Origin: an uncultured Oscillospiraceae bacterium
GTDB lineage: Bacteria; Bacillota; Clostridia; Oscillospirales; Ruminococcaceae
Assembly (NCBI GenBank): GCA_934457235.1
Contig: CAKSHT010000004.1
Span: forward strand, 1 to 39,674
DNA: 39,674 nt
Direction: 5' to 3'
Under the pieces are notes generated by a model. It searched no databases, had not been told where the DNA came from, and was given only the letters and a program-made list of their open reading frames with translations. The translations under genes were made by a program, and so were the position numbers. Within the stretch, counting starts at the first letter, position 1; every line of letters begins with the position of its first letter. This document shows positions 8,240-17,703 of the stretch, piece by piece.

Positions 8240-8279
8240 ACAAAGGCAGCTGAGGCTGCAGATTCCACTTCAAGGAGGT
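8202..8279 (+). promoter_or_regulatory. Anti-RBS element in the malF leader
   Basis: ACCTCCT (8202-8208) is perfectly complementary to AGGAGGT (8273-8279), the malF ribosome binding site. A small GCAGC-TGAG-GCTGC hairpin (8246-8259) lies between them. Pairing would hide the site. It crosses the pairing of the 20-bp arms, so the two folds compete. The complementarity is seen; regulation is inferred. Confidence 0.45.
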
Positions 8280-8286
8280 AACTGCA

Positions 8287-9783
8287 ATGACAAGTCTTGA
8301 TTATTATGTTCTTCCGTGGTACAAAAAAATACTTGTTAAGATCGCAGGATTTTTTGCAGCCATCGGAAAAGGTATCGCCGAATTCGTTATCAACATACCC
8401 GGCGCTTTATGGCGCTTCATTAAAATGGCAGGCAGGGGCTTCGCGTGGCTGGGAAGCACGTTCGTGCGCGGCGACATCCTCACTAAGCTATCGTACATAG
8501 TCATGGGCGCGGGCAGCCTGTTCCGCGGTCAGATAATCAAGGGACTGATGTACCTTGCTTCGGAGGTTGCTTATCTCGGATTCATGATCGATTCCGGCTT
8601 TGGCTTCATCGCCGGACTGAGAACTCTCGGAACCGTGCAGCGCGGCTGGTACTTTGACGAGGAACTTGGCATAGACGTTATGCGCGAGAACGGCGACAAT
8701 TCCATGCTGATACTGCTTTATGGCATATTCACGCTGTTCATCACCGCAGTTTTCATAATCCTGTGGGTACAGAACATAAAATCCTCCGAAACCGCGCAGA
8801 AGCTTAAAAAATCCGGAAAGAAGCTGCCTGGCTTCGTGGACGACGTAAAGTCCCTGCTCGACGAGCAGTTCCACAAGACGCTTCTGTTCGTGCCGGTCGC
8901 AGGCGTCGTGGTATTCACGATAGTTCCGCTGGTTTACATGATATCACTGGCGTTCACCAACTACGACAAGAACCACCAGGTTCCCGCTAACCTGTTCACC
9001 TGGATAGGCTTCGACAATTTCAGAGTTATCCTCGGCAGCGATTCCACCATCGGCAACACATTCTGGCCGATCCTCGCGTGGACGCTTGTATGGGCGGTCC
9101 TGGCAACGTTCCTAAACTACTTCCTCGGAATAATCCTGGCAATGCTCATCAATAAGAAGGGCATACGCTTCAAGTCTTTCTACAGAACGCTCTTCGTTCT
9201 CGCGATAGCTGTTCCGCAGTTCGTTTCGCTGCTGGTCATGAAGAACGTCCTCGCTGAGGCAGGACCTGTGAACGTGCTACTCCAGGAGCTTGGCTGGATA
9301 TCCTCTCCGCTGCCGTTCTTCACCGACCCGATGTGGGCGAGGGTGACGGTAATAATCGTTGACCTGTGGATAGGTATTCCATACACGATGCTGATAGTTT
9401 CCGGTATCCTCATGAATATCCCGGAGGATCTGTACGAGGCCGCAAGGATAGACGGCGCTTCACCGTTCGTTATGTTCACAAAGATCACGATGCCCTACGT
9501 GCTGTTCGTGACTACTCCGTACCTCATCACACAGCTTGTCGGCAATATCAACAACTTCAACGTCATCTACTTCCTCACCGGCGGTACTCCGGCGACACTG
9601 GATTACTACCAGGCAGGAAAGACCGACCTGCTCGTAACATGGCTCTACAAGCTGACTGTAAACTCCAGAGACTACAGCTACGCGGCGACCATAGGCATTC
9701 TGGTATTCATCATCTGCTCGCTGCTTTCGCTGATAACATTCCGCAGATCTGCGTCCTATAAGAATGAGGAGGCGTTCCAGTAA
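8287..9783 (+). CDS. malF: Maltodextrin ABC transporter permease MalF
   Basis: A membrane subunit forming half of the maltodextrin channel. The 498-residue product has an extended N-terminal region (about 190 residues, with two or three hydrophobic segments and FDEELGIDVMRENGDNS), common in clostridial MalF proteins. The standard six-helix permease core follows. The ATPase-docking EAA loop reads EAARIDGASPFVMFTKITMP, about residues 382-402. AAGGAGG lies eight bases before ATG 8287. It has its own promoter inside the 20-bp inverted repeat and overlaps malG by one base. No ATPase is encoded in the operon; Firmicutes sugar importers often share an MsmX-type ATPase encoded elsewhere. Confidence 0.94.
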   Translation: MTSLDYYVLPWYKKILVKIAGFFAAIGKGIAEFVINIPGALWRFIKMAGRGFAWLGSTFVRGDILTKLSYIVMGAGSLFRGQIIKGLMYLASEVAYLGFMIDSGFGFIAGLRTLGTVQRGWYFDEELGIDVMRENGDNSMLILLYGIFTLFITAVFIILWVQNIKSSETAQKLKKSGKKLPGFVDDVKSLLDEQFHKTLLFVPVAGVVVFTIVPLVYMISLAFTNYDKNHQVPANLFTWIGFDNFRVILGSDSTIGNTFWPILAWTLVWAVLATFLNYFLGIILAMLINKKGIRFKSFYRTLFVLAIAVPQFVSLLVMKNVLAEAGPVNVLLQELGWISSPLPFFTDPMWARVTVIIVDLWIGIPYTMLIVSGILMNIPEDLYEAARIDGASPFVMFTKITMPYVLFVTTPYLITQLVGNINNFNVIYFLTGGTPATLDYYQAGKTDLLVTWLYKLTVNSRDYSYAATIGILVFIICSLLSLITFRRSASYKNEEAFQ

Positions 9784-10658
9784 TGAAAGAGACAAGAACA
9801 GTATCGCGTTCCTACCGCAGACAGCAGCGCACGATCAACATCGTGATCCAGATCGTCCTGCTGATACTGGGTATCATGTGGATACTCCCTCTGATGTGGA
9901 TAATCCTTACGTCGTTCCGCGCAGAGCCTGGTTCCTACACAAGCTATTTCTGGCCGAAGGGCTTCACGCTGGATAACTACACAAGACTGATCTTCGAGGA
10001 TCAGCAGTTCAAGTTCTCACAGTGGTTCATCAATACGTTCATCGTTGCGGTCATTTCCTGCATCGGTTCGACTTTCATCGTGCTGGCTGTATCCTATGCA
10101 CTCAGCCGTCTGAGATTCAAGATGAGAAAGCCGATGATGAACGTGGCGCTTATTCTCGGCATGTTTCCGGGCTTTATGTCCATGGTAGCCATTTACTACA
10201 TTCTCAAGGGTCTGGGTCTGACTGAAAATCCGCTTGTGTGCCTGACGCTTGTGTACATCTGCGGCTCCGGGCTTACCTACTACATCGCAAAGGGATTCTT
10301 CGACACGATACCGAAGTCCCTGGACGAGTCCGCTTACCTTGACGGCGCAACGCGCTCACAGGTATTCTTCCACATCACTATCCCGCTTTCCAAGCCGATC
10401 ATCGTATACACGGTGCTCACAACGTTCATGGCTCCCTGGGTGGATTACATCTTTCCGAGCATGATATGCGGCGCGAATTACGACAGCTACACCGTTGCGC
10501 TCGGAATGTTCAAGATGCTGGAACGTGAGTTTATCGGAACCTATTACACCCAGTTTGCTGCGGCGGCAGTGCTCGTATCCATACCGATCGGCGCGCTGTT
10601 CATCGTAATGCAGAAGTACTATGTCGGCGGCGTTACCGGCGGCGCAGTCAAGGGCTAA
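9783..10658 (+). CDS. malG: Maltodextrin ABC transporter permease MalG
   Basis: The second channel subunit, 291 residues, normal for MalG. Six membrane segments are predictable. The EAA loop reads DESAYLDGATRSQVFFHITI, about residues 181-200, and the C-terminal end VIMQKYYVGGVTGGAVKG is the typical MalG tail contacting the binding-protein/channel complex. Its ATG shares a base with the malF stop (TAATG, 9781-9785), implying translational coupling. LacI2 follows 23 bp downstream. Confidence 0.95.
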   Translation: MKETRTVSRSYRRQQRTINIVIQIVLLILGIMWILPLMWIILTSFRAEPGSYTSYFWPKGFTLDNYTRLIFEDQQFKFSQWFINTFIVAVISCIGSTFIVLAVSYALSRLRFKMRKPMMNVALILGMFPGFMSMVAIYYILKGLGLTENPLVCLTLVYICGSGLTYYIAKGFFDTIPKSLDESAYLDGATRSQVFFHITIPLSKPIIVYTVLTTFMAPWVDYIFPSMICGANYDSYTVALGMFKMLEREFIGTYYTQFAAAAVLVSIPIGALFIVMQKYYVGGVTGGAVKG

Positions 10659-10681
10659 AAACCATATAACCGGAGGATCTC

Positions 10682-11713
10682 ATGGCAGCTAAGAACGTGA
10701 CAATACAGGATATCGCCGACAGGCTCGGCATGGCTAAGAGCACCGTATCAAAGGCGCTCTCCGGGGCGACTGACATCAGTGAAAAGACCCGGGAGCGCGT
10801 GCTCGGCTGCGCCAGCGAGATGGGATATCAGGTAAAGACCAACCGCGCTTCTTACACGAAATCCATAGTTGTGTTCATCTATGGAAGTATCCACTACGAC
10901 AAGGTGGATCAGTTCGGCTATGAGATCATTCTGGGATTGCAGGCGGCTGCCGCGGAGCACGGTATCGGCGTGAACATCACTGCGATAAGCGACGCGGAGC
11001 TGAAAAGCGGCAGCTATTATTCCATCGTATCCGGCGGAAACTGCGAGGGCGCAGTATTCCTGGGATTCAAGCCGCATTCGGTATTCATTGATCACGTCAG
11101 CAGCATGAATATCCCACTGGTGGTGCTTGATAACAACGTTGACTATCATCTGGCGGCGCGCGTCGGCTGCGACAACGCCGGGGGTATCCGCCAGCTTGTG
11201 CGATACCTCTGGACAAAGGGACACGACCGCATAGGCTTCCTGGGCGGTGAGGAGGACAGTATCGTCACCATCGAGCGCCGCCGGGCTTTTTCCGACGCAC
11301 TCAAGGAACTTGGTCTTGATGAAATTCCCGGTGCCGTGAAGTACGGTCACTTCTCCGCCCGCGGAACCAAAAAACGCATTCTTGAGATAGCGCAGACCGG
11401 AGTTACGGCAGTTGTATGCATAAGCGATCTGCTTGCCTGCACAGCGGTGCAGGAGCTGACAAAAGTGGGGTACACAGTCCCCGGAGATATCAGTATCACC
11501 GGATACGATAACCTTCCGCCATCCGAGTACTCTCAGCCGCGCATAACCACGATGTTCCAGAACCGCATACACATCGGAAAGACTGCGTTCTTCATGCTTC
11601 AGCAGATGAACAACGGAATTTCACTTGACGTGGTACAACTTCGCCCGGAGCTTATCGAAAGGGAGTCGGTAAGACTCATAGAAACGCGCACTCTCCCGGA
11701 GGTAGACGAATGA
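10682..11713 (+). CDS. LacI/GalR-family transcriptional regulator (LacI2)
   Basis: A 343-residue regulator. The helix-turn-helix TIQDIADRLGMAKSTVSKAL (residues 7-26) is followed by the hinge and a ligand domain with HDRIGFLGGEEDSI, AVVCISDLLACTAV and ISITGYDNLPPSEY. CCGGAGGA precedes ATG 10682 and the stop overlaps the amylase ATG (ATGA, 11710-11713). Its recognition helix (AKSTVSK) differs from that of LacI1 (GVSTVSR), which agrees with two operator types. As the regulator inside the mal operon, it most likely binds the TTTCGAAA array at 6578-6693 and responds to a maltodextrin (inference). Family secure. Confidence 0.93.
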   Translation: MAAKNVTIQDIADRLGMAKSTVSKALSGATDISEKTRERVLGCASEMGYQVKTNRASYTKSIVVFIYGSIHYDKVDQFGYEIILGLQAAAAEHGIGVNITAISDAELKSGSYYSIVSGGNCEGAVFLGFKPHSVFIDHVSSMNIPLVVLDNNVDYHLAARVGCDNAGGIRQLVRYLWTKGHDRIGFLGGEEDSIVTIERRRAFSDALKELGLDEIPGAVKYGHFSARGTKKRILEIAQTGVTAVVCISDLLACTAVQELTKVGYTVPGDISITGYDNLPPSEYSQPRITTMFQNRIHIGKTAFFMLQQMNNGISLDVVQLRPELIERESVRLIETRTLPEVDE

Positions 11714-13353
11714 GAAAGCCACCATTTTCAATTTCAGCCGCGGCCGCCGTAACGGCGGCTCTTCTTCTGTCCGGGTGCAGCGCTCCGGAGGAAACTATGA
11801 CGGAAAACACGCATACCTATCAGTATGAGCATGAACTGAATATCATCGACGACAACTGCCGCAACTATTACCAGGTGTTCGTTTATTCGTTCTGCGACAG
11901 CAACGGCGACGGGATAGGCGACCTCGCCGGAGTGACTTCAAGGCTGGATTATATACAGGACATGGGCTTCAACGGAATATGGCTTTCGCCGATAATGCCG
12001 TCTGATTCATACCATAAGTACAGCGTCAGGGATTACTATGCCATTGATGAGCAGTATGGCACGATGGAGGATTTTGAGGAGCTTGCCGCCGAGTGCAAAA
12101 AGCGCGGTATAAAGCTGCTGATAGACCTTGTGATGAACCACAGTTCCAACGAGCATGAGTGGTTCAGGCATGCTTCACAGAGCCTGCGCAGCGACCCCTG
12201 CGGCGCCGCAGAGGATGAGCCGTGCCTTAACGGCGGCATATGCCCGATCCATGACCCGTATATTGATTACTACTACTTTGCGGACGAAAAGCCCGCAGGA
12301 ACGAACACATGGTATCAGACCGGCTCGCACTGGTATGAAGCAGTATTCTCAGAGCGCATGCCTGAGCTGAATTTAGACAATCCCGCAGTGCGCGGGGAGT
12401 TCGAAAAAATAGCTGATTTCTGGCTGGAAAAGGGAGCGGGCGGCTTCCGTCTGGACGCGGTAAAGGAGTATTTCAGCGGAAATCCGGATAAGAACATCGA
12501 GGTGCTGGAGTGGTTCATGAATCATTGCAAATCCGCCGATCCGGAGTGCTATGTCGTCGGGGAGGTCTGGGAGAGCTTCACGACCTACACGAAGTACTAT
12601 AAATCTGGTATCGACAGCGTATTCGGATTCACGATGGCTGAGGAGGACGGGAAGATCGCAAAGACGATAAATGTGTCAGGCTCGGCGAATTCGGTTAAAT
12701 CCTTTGCGCAGGCGATGGTGACGATAGAGCAGAAACTCGCTTCTTACAGCGATACAGCGATAGACGCTCCGTTCATCGGCAATCACGACACTAACCGCGG
12801 CGCCGGGATTTTTGGCTATGACGAAACTAAGATAAAGGCAGCGGCGGGACTTCTGCTTACGATGTCCGGTTCTCCGTTCGTATATTACGGCGACGAGATA
12901 GGACTGTCAGGCAGCGGACGTGATGAAAACAAGCGCGCCCCGATGATATGGGATTGCGACGGCACAGGACTGACATACGGCCCGCCGGATATGGAGCGCC
13001 AGGAAAACCGTTTTGCTGACGTGCAGACGCAGCTTGCGGACGAAAATTCGATTCTGAATTACTACAAGCGTGCGCTGAGAATACGCAATGAAAATCCCTG
13101 CATAGCCCGCGGAACAACGGAGGTACTTAACCTTCCGGGGCAGGATATAGCGGCGGTGCGCCGCACATGGAACGGTGAAAGCATAGTGATAGTCTACAAT
13201 TATTCCGACGAAAGCGCCGGAGTGATGGATCTTGACGGGCTTTCCGGAATGCAGCTGCGCGGGTATCTCACAGCAGACGCCGCGCAGGAAGTCACTATTG
13301 ACGATGGGCTGAACATGCCCGCCTATAGCATAGCGTTCCTTACTGAAAAATAG
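11710..13353 (+). CDS. Surface lipoprotein alpha-amylase (GH13)
   Basis: Hydrolyses alpha-1,4 bonds of starch or maltodextrins outside the cell. The 547-residue protein has a lipoprotein signal (residues 1-22, lipobox LLSGC, Cys23). A (beta/alpha)8 barrel opens with YQVFVYSFCDSNGDGIGDL. The GH13 residues are Asp249 in GFRLDAVKEY (nucleophile), Glu285 in VGEVWE (acid/base) and Asp360 in GNHDTNR; DLVMNHSS is conserved region I. A C-terminal beta domain follows. Domain B carries an unusual Cys-containing segment (DPCGAAEDEPCLNGGICPIHD) that could form disulfides or bind a metal. The start overlaps lacI2 by four bases. Alpha-amylase is the best name, though neopullulanase-like or maltogenic activity cannot be excluded. 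Confidence 0.9.
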   Translation: MRKPPFSISAAAAVTAALLLSGCSAPEETMTENTHTYQYEHELNIIDDNCRNYYQVFVYSFCDSNGDGIGDLAGVTSRLDYIQDMGFNGIWLSPIMPSDSYHKYSVRDYYAIDEQYGTMEDFEELAAECKKRGIKLLIDLVMNHSSNEHEWFRHASQSLRSDPCGAAEDEPCLNGGICPIHDPYIDYYYFADEKPAGTNTWYQTGSHWYEAVFSERMPELNLDNPAVRGEFEKIADFWLEKGAGGFRLDAVKEYFSGNPDKNIEVLEWFMNHCKSADPECYVVGEVWESFTTYTKYYKSGIDSVFGFTMAEEDGKIAKTINVSGSANSVKSFAQAMVTIEQKLASYSDTAIDAPFIGNHDTNRGAGIFGYDETKIKAAAGLLLTMSGSPFVYYGDEIGLSGSGRDENKRAPMIWDCDGTGLTYGPPDMERQENRFADVQTQLADENSILNYYKRALRIRNENPCIARGTTEVLNLPGQDIAAVRRTWNGESIVIVYNYSDESAGVMDLDGLSGMQLRGYLTADAAQEVTIDDGLNMPAYSIAFLTEK

Positions 13354-13367
13354 CTTTGGAGGTAACC

Positions 13368-15269
13368 ATGGATAAAATTCCCGACTTTGATCTGATCGAC
13401 AGGGAATACGCGTACGACGGAGAACTCGGCGCGCTGTATTCACAGGCACAGACTACATTCCGGGTGTGGTCTCCGATGGCTGACGGGGCGTCAGTGAAGC
13501 TGTATCACAGCGCTAAGTCCTTTTCGCCGTATTCCGTGGCTGAAATGCATAAAAATGGCGGCGTGTGGGAGGTAACGGTACCCGGCGACCTGCATGGGAT
13601 ATTCTATACATACGAGTTCGCCTCAGCCGGGAACACCCGCGAAACGATAGACATTTACGCGCGCTCCGCCGGAGCGAATGGCGTACGCGGAATGGTCGTG
13701 GATCTCTCACGTACTGACCCCGACGGCTGGGACGGCGACCGACCGGTTAAGCTGGACAGCTACACGGACGCGGTGATATATGAGCTTCACGTGCGGGATT
13801 TTTCGTCCGACGAGAGCGGGAATTTCATGCTGCGCGGCAAATTCGGGGCGTTCTGTGAAAAGGGCGTCACCAACGGATTTAGCGATGTTATCGGATTGGA
13901 CTATATCGCGGCGCTCGGAGTTACGCATATCCATCTGCTCCCGGTGTTCGATTACCAGACTATTGATGAGGACGACCCGGACTCCGGCTTCAACTGGGGC
14001 TACGACCCGCTGAATTACAATCTCCCGGAGGGAAGCTACACCACCGACCCGAATAACGGAACACAGCGCGTCAAGCAGTTCAAGGAGCTTATCCACGCGG
14101 CACACCGGAAGGGGATAGGAGTGATAATGGACGTGGTTTACAACCACACCTACAGCACCGATAATTCTCCGTTTACAAAGACCTTTCCGGAATATTATTA
14201 CCGCCACAACGCTGACGGCAGCCTTTCCAACGGTTCTGCCTGCGGTAATGAATTCGCGAGCGAGCGAGCGATGGCGAGCCGCTTCATCGTGGACAGCCTG
14301 TGCTACCTCGCGGAGGAATACAAGCTTGACGGCTTCCGGTTCGACCTGATGGGACTTCTGGATATCAGGACGCTGAACGAGGCCGCAGAGAAGCTGCGCG
14401 CAATAAATCCGTCCATGATTCTGTATGGCGAGGGATGGGCAGGCGGTGCAAGCCCACTCCCAGAGAAGTTCCGGGCGATGAAGAAGAATGCGGCTGAGCT
14501 GCCTCAGTACGCGATGTTCAGCGATGATTTCCGCGACGGCGTGAAAGGCTCTGTATTCGCTGACGATGGCTGCGGCTATGTAAACGGAATGGCAGAGGAG
14601 CTTTCAGAGCTGATAAAGTCGGTTATCGCAGCCGGGATTTACCGTCCCGATGTTGAGCGCGATGAAACCGAGTGCTGGACGGGTACGCCGCAGCAGACCG
14701 TGAATTATGTAGAAGCCCACGACAACCTTACGCTTTTCGATAAGCTGCGGCTTTCAATGCCCGGAGCTTCCGAGGAGGAGCAGATATCTGCGGATAAGCT
14801 GGCGGCGGCGCTGGTTTTCATGTCGCAGGGAATACCGTTCATGCAGGCGGGGCAGGAGCTTCTGCGGAGTAAGCCGTCACCGGACGGCGGCTATGTCCAC
14901 GATAGCTATAATTCGCCGGACAGCGTGAACAGCATAAAGTGGAACGATGTTACGATACACCGCGGCGTGATGGAATATTACCGCGGACTTATCGCGATAA
15001 GAAAGCGTTTCCCGGAATTTCGCATGAGGACCGCCGATGAGATAATCAGCGGCGTGAAGTTTGAAGAACTTGGCGGCGGAGCGCTGGCAGTGCATTACGG
15101 CGGCAAGTTCGTTATGGTCGTGAATCCCGGTGAAAGCCCGCTGGAATACGATCCGGGCAGACCGGCGAATATCTACGCGGACAGCAAAAAGGCAGATTCC
15201 CAGCCGCTGCGTCAGTCGGATGGAGTGATCAGCGTAAAGCCGCGCAGCATAATTCTTGCGGGCTTCTGA
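13368..15269 (+). CDS. pulA: Type I pullulanase (GH13, debranching enzyme)
   Basis: Cleaves alpha-1,6 branches in imported branched dextrins. The 633-residue protein has an N-terminal CBM48-like domain (about residues 20-110, FRVWSPMADGASVKLY). The type I pullulanase signature appears as FNWGYDPLNYN, with Phe where the classical motif YNWGYDP has Tyr. Catalytic residues are Asp326 (GFRFDLMG), Glu355 (YGEGW) and Asp452 (EAHDN). There is no signal peptide, so it should be cytoplasmic, downstream of MalEFG. ATG 13368 follows GGAGG (13358-13362); the upstream in-frame TTG at 13356 overlaps that site. Last gene of the operon, 14 bp after the amylase stop. Confidence 0.95.
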   Translation: MDKIPDFDLIDREYAYDGELGALYSQAQTTFRVWSPMADGASVKLYHSAKSFSPYSVAEMHKNGGVWEVTVPGDLHGIFYTYEFASAGNTRETIDIYARSAGANGVRGMVVDLSRTDPDGWDGDRPVKLDSYTDAVIYELHVRDFSSDESGNFMLRGKFGAFCEKGVTNGFSDVIGLDYIAALGVTHIHLLPVFDYQTIDEDDPDSGFNWGYDPLNYNLPEGSYTTDPNNGTQRVKQFKELIHAAHRKGIGVIMDVVYNHTYSTDNSPFTKTFPEYYYRHNADGSLSNGSACGNEFASERAMASRFIVDSLCYLAEEYKLDGFRFDLMGLLDIRTLNEAAEKLRAINPSMILYGEGWAGGASPLPEKFRAMKKNAAELPQYAMFSDDFRDGVKGSVFADDGCGYVNGMAEELSELIKSVIAAGIYRPDVERDETECWTGTPQQTVNYVEAHDNLTLFDKLRLSMPGASEEEQISADKLAAALVFMSQGIPFMQAGQELLRSKPSPDGGYVHDSYNSPDSVNSIKWNDVTIHRGVMEYYRGLIAIRKRFPEFRMRTADEIISGVKFEELGGGALAVHYGGKFVMVVNPGESPLEYDPGRPANIYADSKKADSQPLRQSDGVISVKPRSIILAGF

Positions 15270-15279
15270 TAATAAGATA

Positions 15280-15310
15280 AACGGGGACTGAGTTCATTTC
15301 AGTCCTCGTT
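15280..15310 (+). terminator. Probable terminator after the pullulanase gene
   Basis: AACGGGGACTGA (15280-15291) pairs with TCAGTCCTCGTT (15299-15310), 12 pairs including one G-U, with a 7-nt loop. It starts 11 nt after the stop. The T-run is poor (ATTACATAAAA), so termination may be partial. Confidence 0.6.
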
Positions 15311-15354
15311 ATTACATAAAAGCAGAGCTGTCCGCGCAACTGTGCGGATAGAAG

Positions 15355-15386
15355 TTATTTGCCACGGGAGACCCCATGGCAAATAA
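15355..15386. repeat. Hairpin TTATTTGCCA/TGGCAAATAA of unknown role
   Basis: Perfect 10-bp arms (15355-15364 and 15377-15386). The loop CGGGAGACCCCA can itself close by GGG/CCC around AGA. It lies between the pullulanase terminator and the receptor terminator, in a gap between convergent genes. It has no T-run in either direction. Confidence 0.55.
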
Positions 15387-15436
15387 CGGATTAAAAAATC
15401 CCGCTTCTCGGGCGAAACCGTTTTCCGATAAGCAAA

Positions 15437-15467
15437 AGCAGGGCTGCGATTGAATCGCAGCCCTGCT
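15437..15467 (-). terminator. Rho-independent terminator of the chemoreceptor gene
   Basis: AGCAGGGCTGCGAT (15437-15450) and ATCGCAGCCCTGCT (15454-15467) form a perfect 14-bp stem with a 3-nt loop. Read leftward it is followed by TTTTGCTT, 13 nt after the receptor stop. Confidence 0.85.
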
Positions 15468-15480
15468 GATATTATGTGAA

Positions 15481-17490
15481 TTAAAGCTCAATGCCCGCAG
15501 CGTCCTTGTCGCGGAGTGTGAATGCTCCGACAAGGTTCTTGAGGGTGGCAGCCTGTGCGGAAAGCTCCTCGGAAGCTGCCGCAGATTCCTCTGCGGTCGC
15601 GGAGTTGGTCTGAACGACATTGGATATCTGCTCGATACCGATGGAGATTTGCTTGATGGAATCAGCAGCCTCGCGGGTAGAATCGGAGATACGGCGATTC
15701 AGCTCGGAAGCTTCGTTTGCGGAGGATACAACAGAGGTCATTGCTTCTGCTGCTTCGTTTACGAGAGTGTTGCCGTGTTCGATGGCTGTAACAGTGCCTT
15801 CGATCATGGATGTGGTGTTCTGAGCTGCTTCAGCGGACTTCGCAGCAAGGTTGCGTACCTCGTCTGCTACAACTGCAAAGCCCTTGCCGGCTTCGCCTGC
15901 TCTTGCAGCCTCAATAGCGGCGTTAAGTGCAAGAATATTGGTCTGGAATGCGATGTCCTCAATGGTCTGAATGATTTTCTTTGTTTCGTCGGAGGAGGTG
16001 CTTATCTCGTTCATTGCAGTGATAAGGCTCTCCATCTTCTCGGAAGCTTCGCTGATCTTTTCTCCTGCCTCAACGGTCTTGCCGCTGGCGGAATCCGCGT
16101 CGGTGGAGTTCTGACGGATCATATCGGATACAACGCTGATGGTAGCTGCAAGCTCCTCAACGGAGGAAGCTTGCTCGGTAGCGCCCTGGGACAGAGCCTG
16201 CGCGCCTGCGGAAACCTGCTCGGAACCAGCAGCGACCTGGTCGGAAGCGGTGTTGATGTTGCCCATTGTTGCACTAAGCTTGTGGTTGATATCGCGGAGA
16301 TATGTAAGCAGCTTTCTGAAATCACCTACATAGAAGTGCTCGCCCTGTGCGGTGTGTACATTCAGATTTCCGCCTGCCATGGATTCCAGGATACGTCCGA
16401 TATCGCCGATAATGTTGTTGAGTGTGTTGACAACAGACTTGGAAGCCTCGGAAAGTCTGCCGGTCTCGTCCTGGCTGTGGATCTCAGTAACAGGGCTGGA
16501 AAGGTCGCCTTTGGCAAGCTTTTCAATACGCTCAGTGCAGATCCTTACGGAGCTGCCGATGTTTCTGCCAAGACGGACAGAGATAACTACTGCAACTGCG
16601 CATGAAACGACCAGAAGAACAGCGGTCATGAAGATGGAACGCTCAGTGCTTTCGATGAAGTCGGATTTCGGTGCATACACGGCCATTGACCATCCGTCGG
16701 TGTCCTTGATGGCTGTGTATGCGATGTACTTGCTCTGACCGTTCAGAGTGTAGTCATTGAAACCGGAGTTGCCGGCTCTCATTTCCTGATGGCATTTTGC
16801 CAGGGTCGCGTAACCAGCCTGACCTGTTGTGTCTGCTGCCGCGAGAGCTTCGATGTTCTCGCCGTTCTTTACGACATTGCTGTCGATGTCTGCGATGGTA
16901 TCGCCGTCCTTGTTGATGATGTAGGCTCTGCAGTTTTCGCTTATCTTGATATCTCTTACGATATCATTCAGGAACTCGGTATCCGGAACCAGAATGATAC
17001 AGCCGGCAGGTTCACTGCCCATTATGCCGTCTTTCCAGACAGGAGCTGCGATGATGACCATAATTTCGCCGGTAACGCGGGAAACCATAGGACTGGTTAT
17101 AGTGATACTGCCGTTCATGGCATTCTTGAAGTATTCTCTGTCAGAGTAATTGTTGCCGTCCAGGCAGTCGCCGTTAGGCTTGATGAGATTGCAGCTCTGC
17201 AGCTCATGCTGAGTTATGGTCTGCTGCATAAGCTCGCTTATTTCGCTGTCTGTGGTGTTGGGGTCAGAAAGCTGCGGTGTTGTGCCAAGCTCCCTTGCGA
17301 TGTTGGAATAGGATCTGAGCTCCCAGTAGGAACGGTCTGACGCTATCTGTACCGCAGCAGTCATGCTGCTCTGTACCATTTCGACTGTACTGTTGTAGCT
17401 CATGACGCATGCAAACGTGCCCAGCACCAGCAGCGATATACTAACTGTGAGTATACAGCTTACCAGTATTTTCATACCTATAGATTTCAT
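15481..17490 (-). CDS. Methyl-accepting chemotaxis protein with double-Cache sensor
   Basis: A membrane chemoreceptor, 669 residues. It has TM1 (about 7-29), an extracellular double-Cache ligand domain (about 35-285, including [19 protein letters not shown] and [11 protein letters not shown]), TM2 (about 287-309), HAMP (about 310-365) and a long signalling coiled coil. The hairpin tip is [20 protein letters not shown] followed by [21 protein letters not shown] (about 505-545), which contacts CheA and CheW. No C-terminal CheR-binding pentapeptide is seen. AGGGAGGT precedes ATG 17490. No che genes lie in the window. Its position at the edge of a type IV pilus cluster suggests pilus-based taxis or adhesion control (inference). 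Ligand unknown; Cache domains often bind amino or organic acids. Confidence 0.94.
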   Translation of the reverse strand: MKSIGMKILVSCILTVSISLLVLGTFACVMSYNSTVEMVQSSMTAAVQIASDRSYWELRSYSNIARELGTTPQLSDPNTTDSEISELMQQTITQHELQSCNLIKPNGDCLDGNNYSDREYFKNAMNGSITITSPMVSRVTGEIMVIIAAPVWKDGIMGSEPAGCIILVPDTEFLNDIVRDIKISENCRAYIINKDGDTIADIDSNVVKNGENIEALAAADTTGQAGYATLAKCHQEMRAGNSGFNDYTLNGQSKYIAYTAIKDTDGWSMAVYAPKSDFIESTERSIFMTAVLLVVSCAVAVVISVRLGRNIGSSVRICTERIEKLAKGDLSSPVTEIHSQDETGRLSEASKSVVNTLNNIIGDIGRILESMAGGNLNVHTAQGEHFYVGDFRKLLTYLRDINHKLSATMGNINTASDQVAAGSEQVSAGAQALSQGATEQASSVEELAATISVVSDMIRQNSTDADSASGKTVEAGEKISEASEKMESLITAMNEISTSSDETKKIIQTIEDIAFQTNILALNAAIEAARAGEAGKGFAVVADEVRNLAAKSAEAAQNTTSMIEGTVTAIEHGNTLVNEAAEAMTSVVSSANEASELNRRISDSTREAADSIKQISIGIEQISNVVQTNSATAEESAAASEELSAQAATLKNLVGAFTLRDKDAAGIEL

Positions 17491-17504
17491 TATTAACCTC
17501 CCTA

Positions 17505-17571
17505 TGATCAGAACTGCAATTACAGTAGTCTGCCTGCACTATACAGACGGTTGAGCGTAATTACCTGATCA
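17505..17571 (-). promoter_or_regulatory. Nested inverted repeats in the chemoreceptor leader
   Basis: TGATCAG (17505-17511) and CTGATCA (17565-17571) enclose AATTAC/GTAATT and TCTG/CAGA pairs. The leader can therefore fold from just after the transcription start to just before the ribosome binding site. No known riboswitch consensus (including c-di-GMP type I) was recognised. Confidence 0.4.
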
Positions 17572-17578
17572 TACTTTA

Positions 17579-17607
17579 ATTATATCACAAAATAATTTGC
17601 AAATCAA
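17579..17607 (-). promoter_or_regulatory. Promoter of the chemoreceptor gene
   Basis: On the minus strand TTGATT (17602-17607) and TATAAT (17579-17584) are 17 bp apart, with TG one base upstream of the -10 (TGATATAAT). Confidence 0.75.
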
Positions 17608-17703
17608 GCGTTTTTGCTGTATTTTGGGAGATTATGTGTTAATAATTTTACTGAAATATTAATGCATTTTTTGGAACTATATATAGTAGGTCGGATACAC
17701 TAA

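Noticed and set aside
15649..16605. Rightward open frame of 318 codons inside the chemoreceptor gene
   Set aside because: Opposite strand of the conserved signalling domain; Cys/Gly-rich composition without any family motif.
17491..17610. c-di-GMP type I riboswitch before the chemoreceptor gene
   Set aside because: The leader folds but lacks the conserved riboswitch core bases, so only a generic structured leader is claimed.
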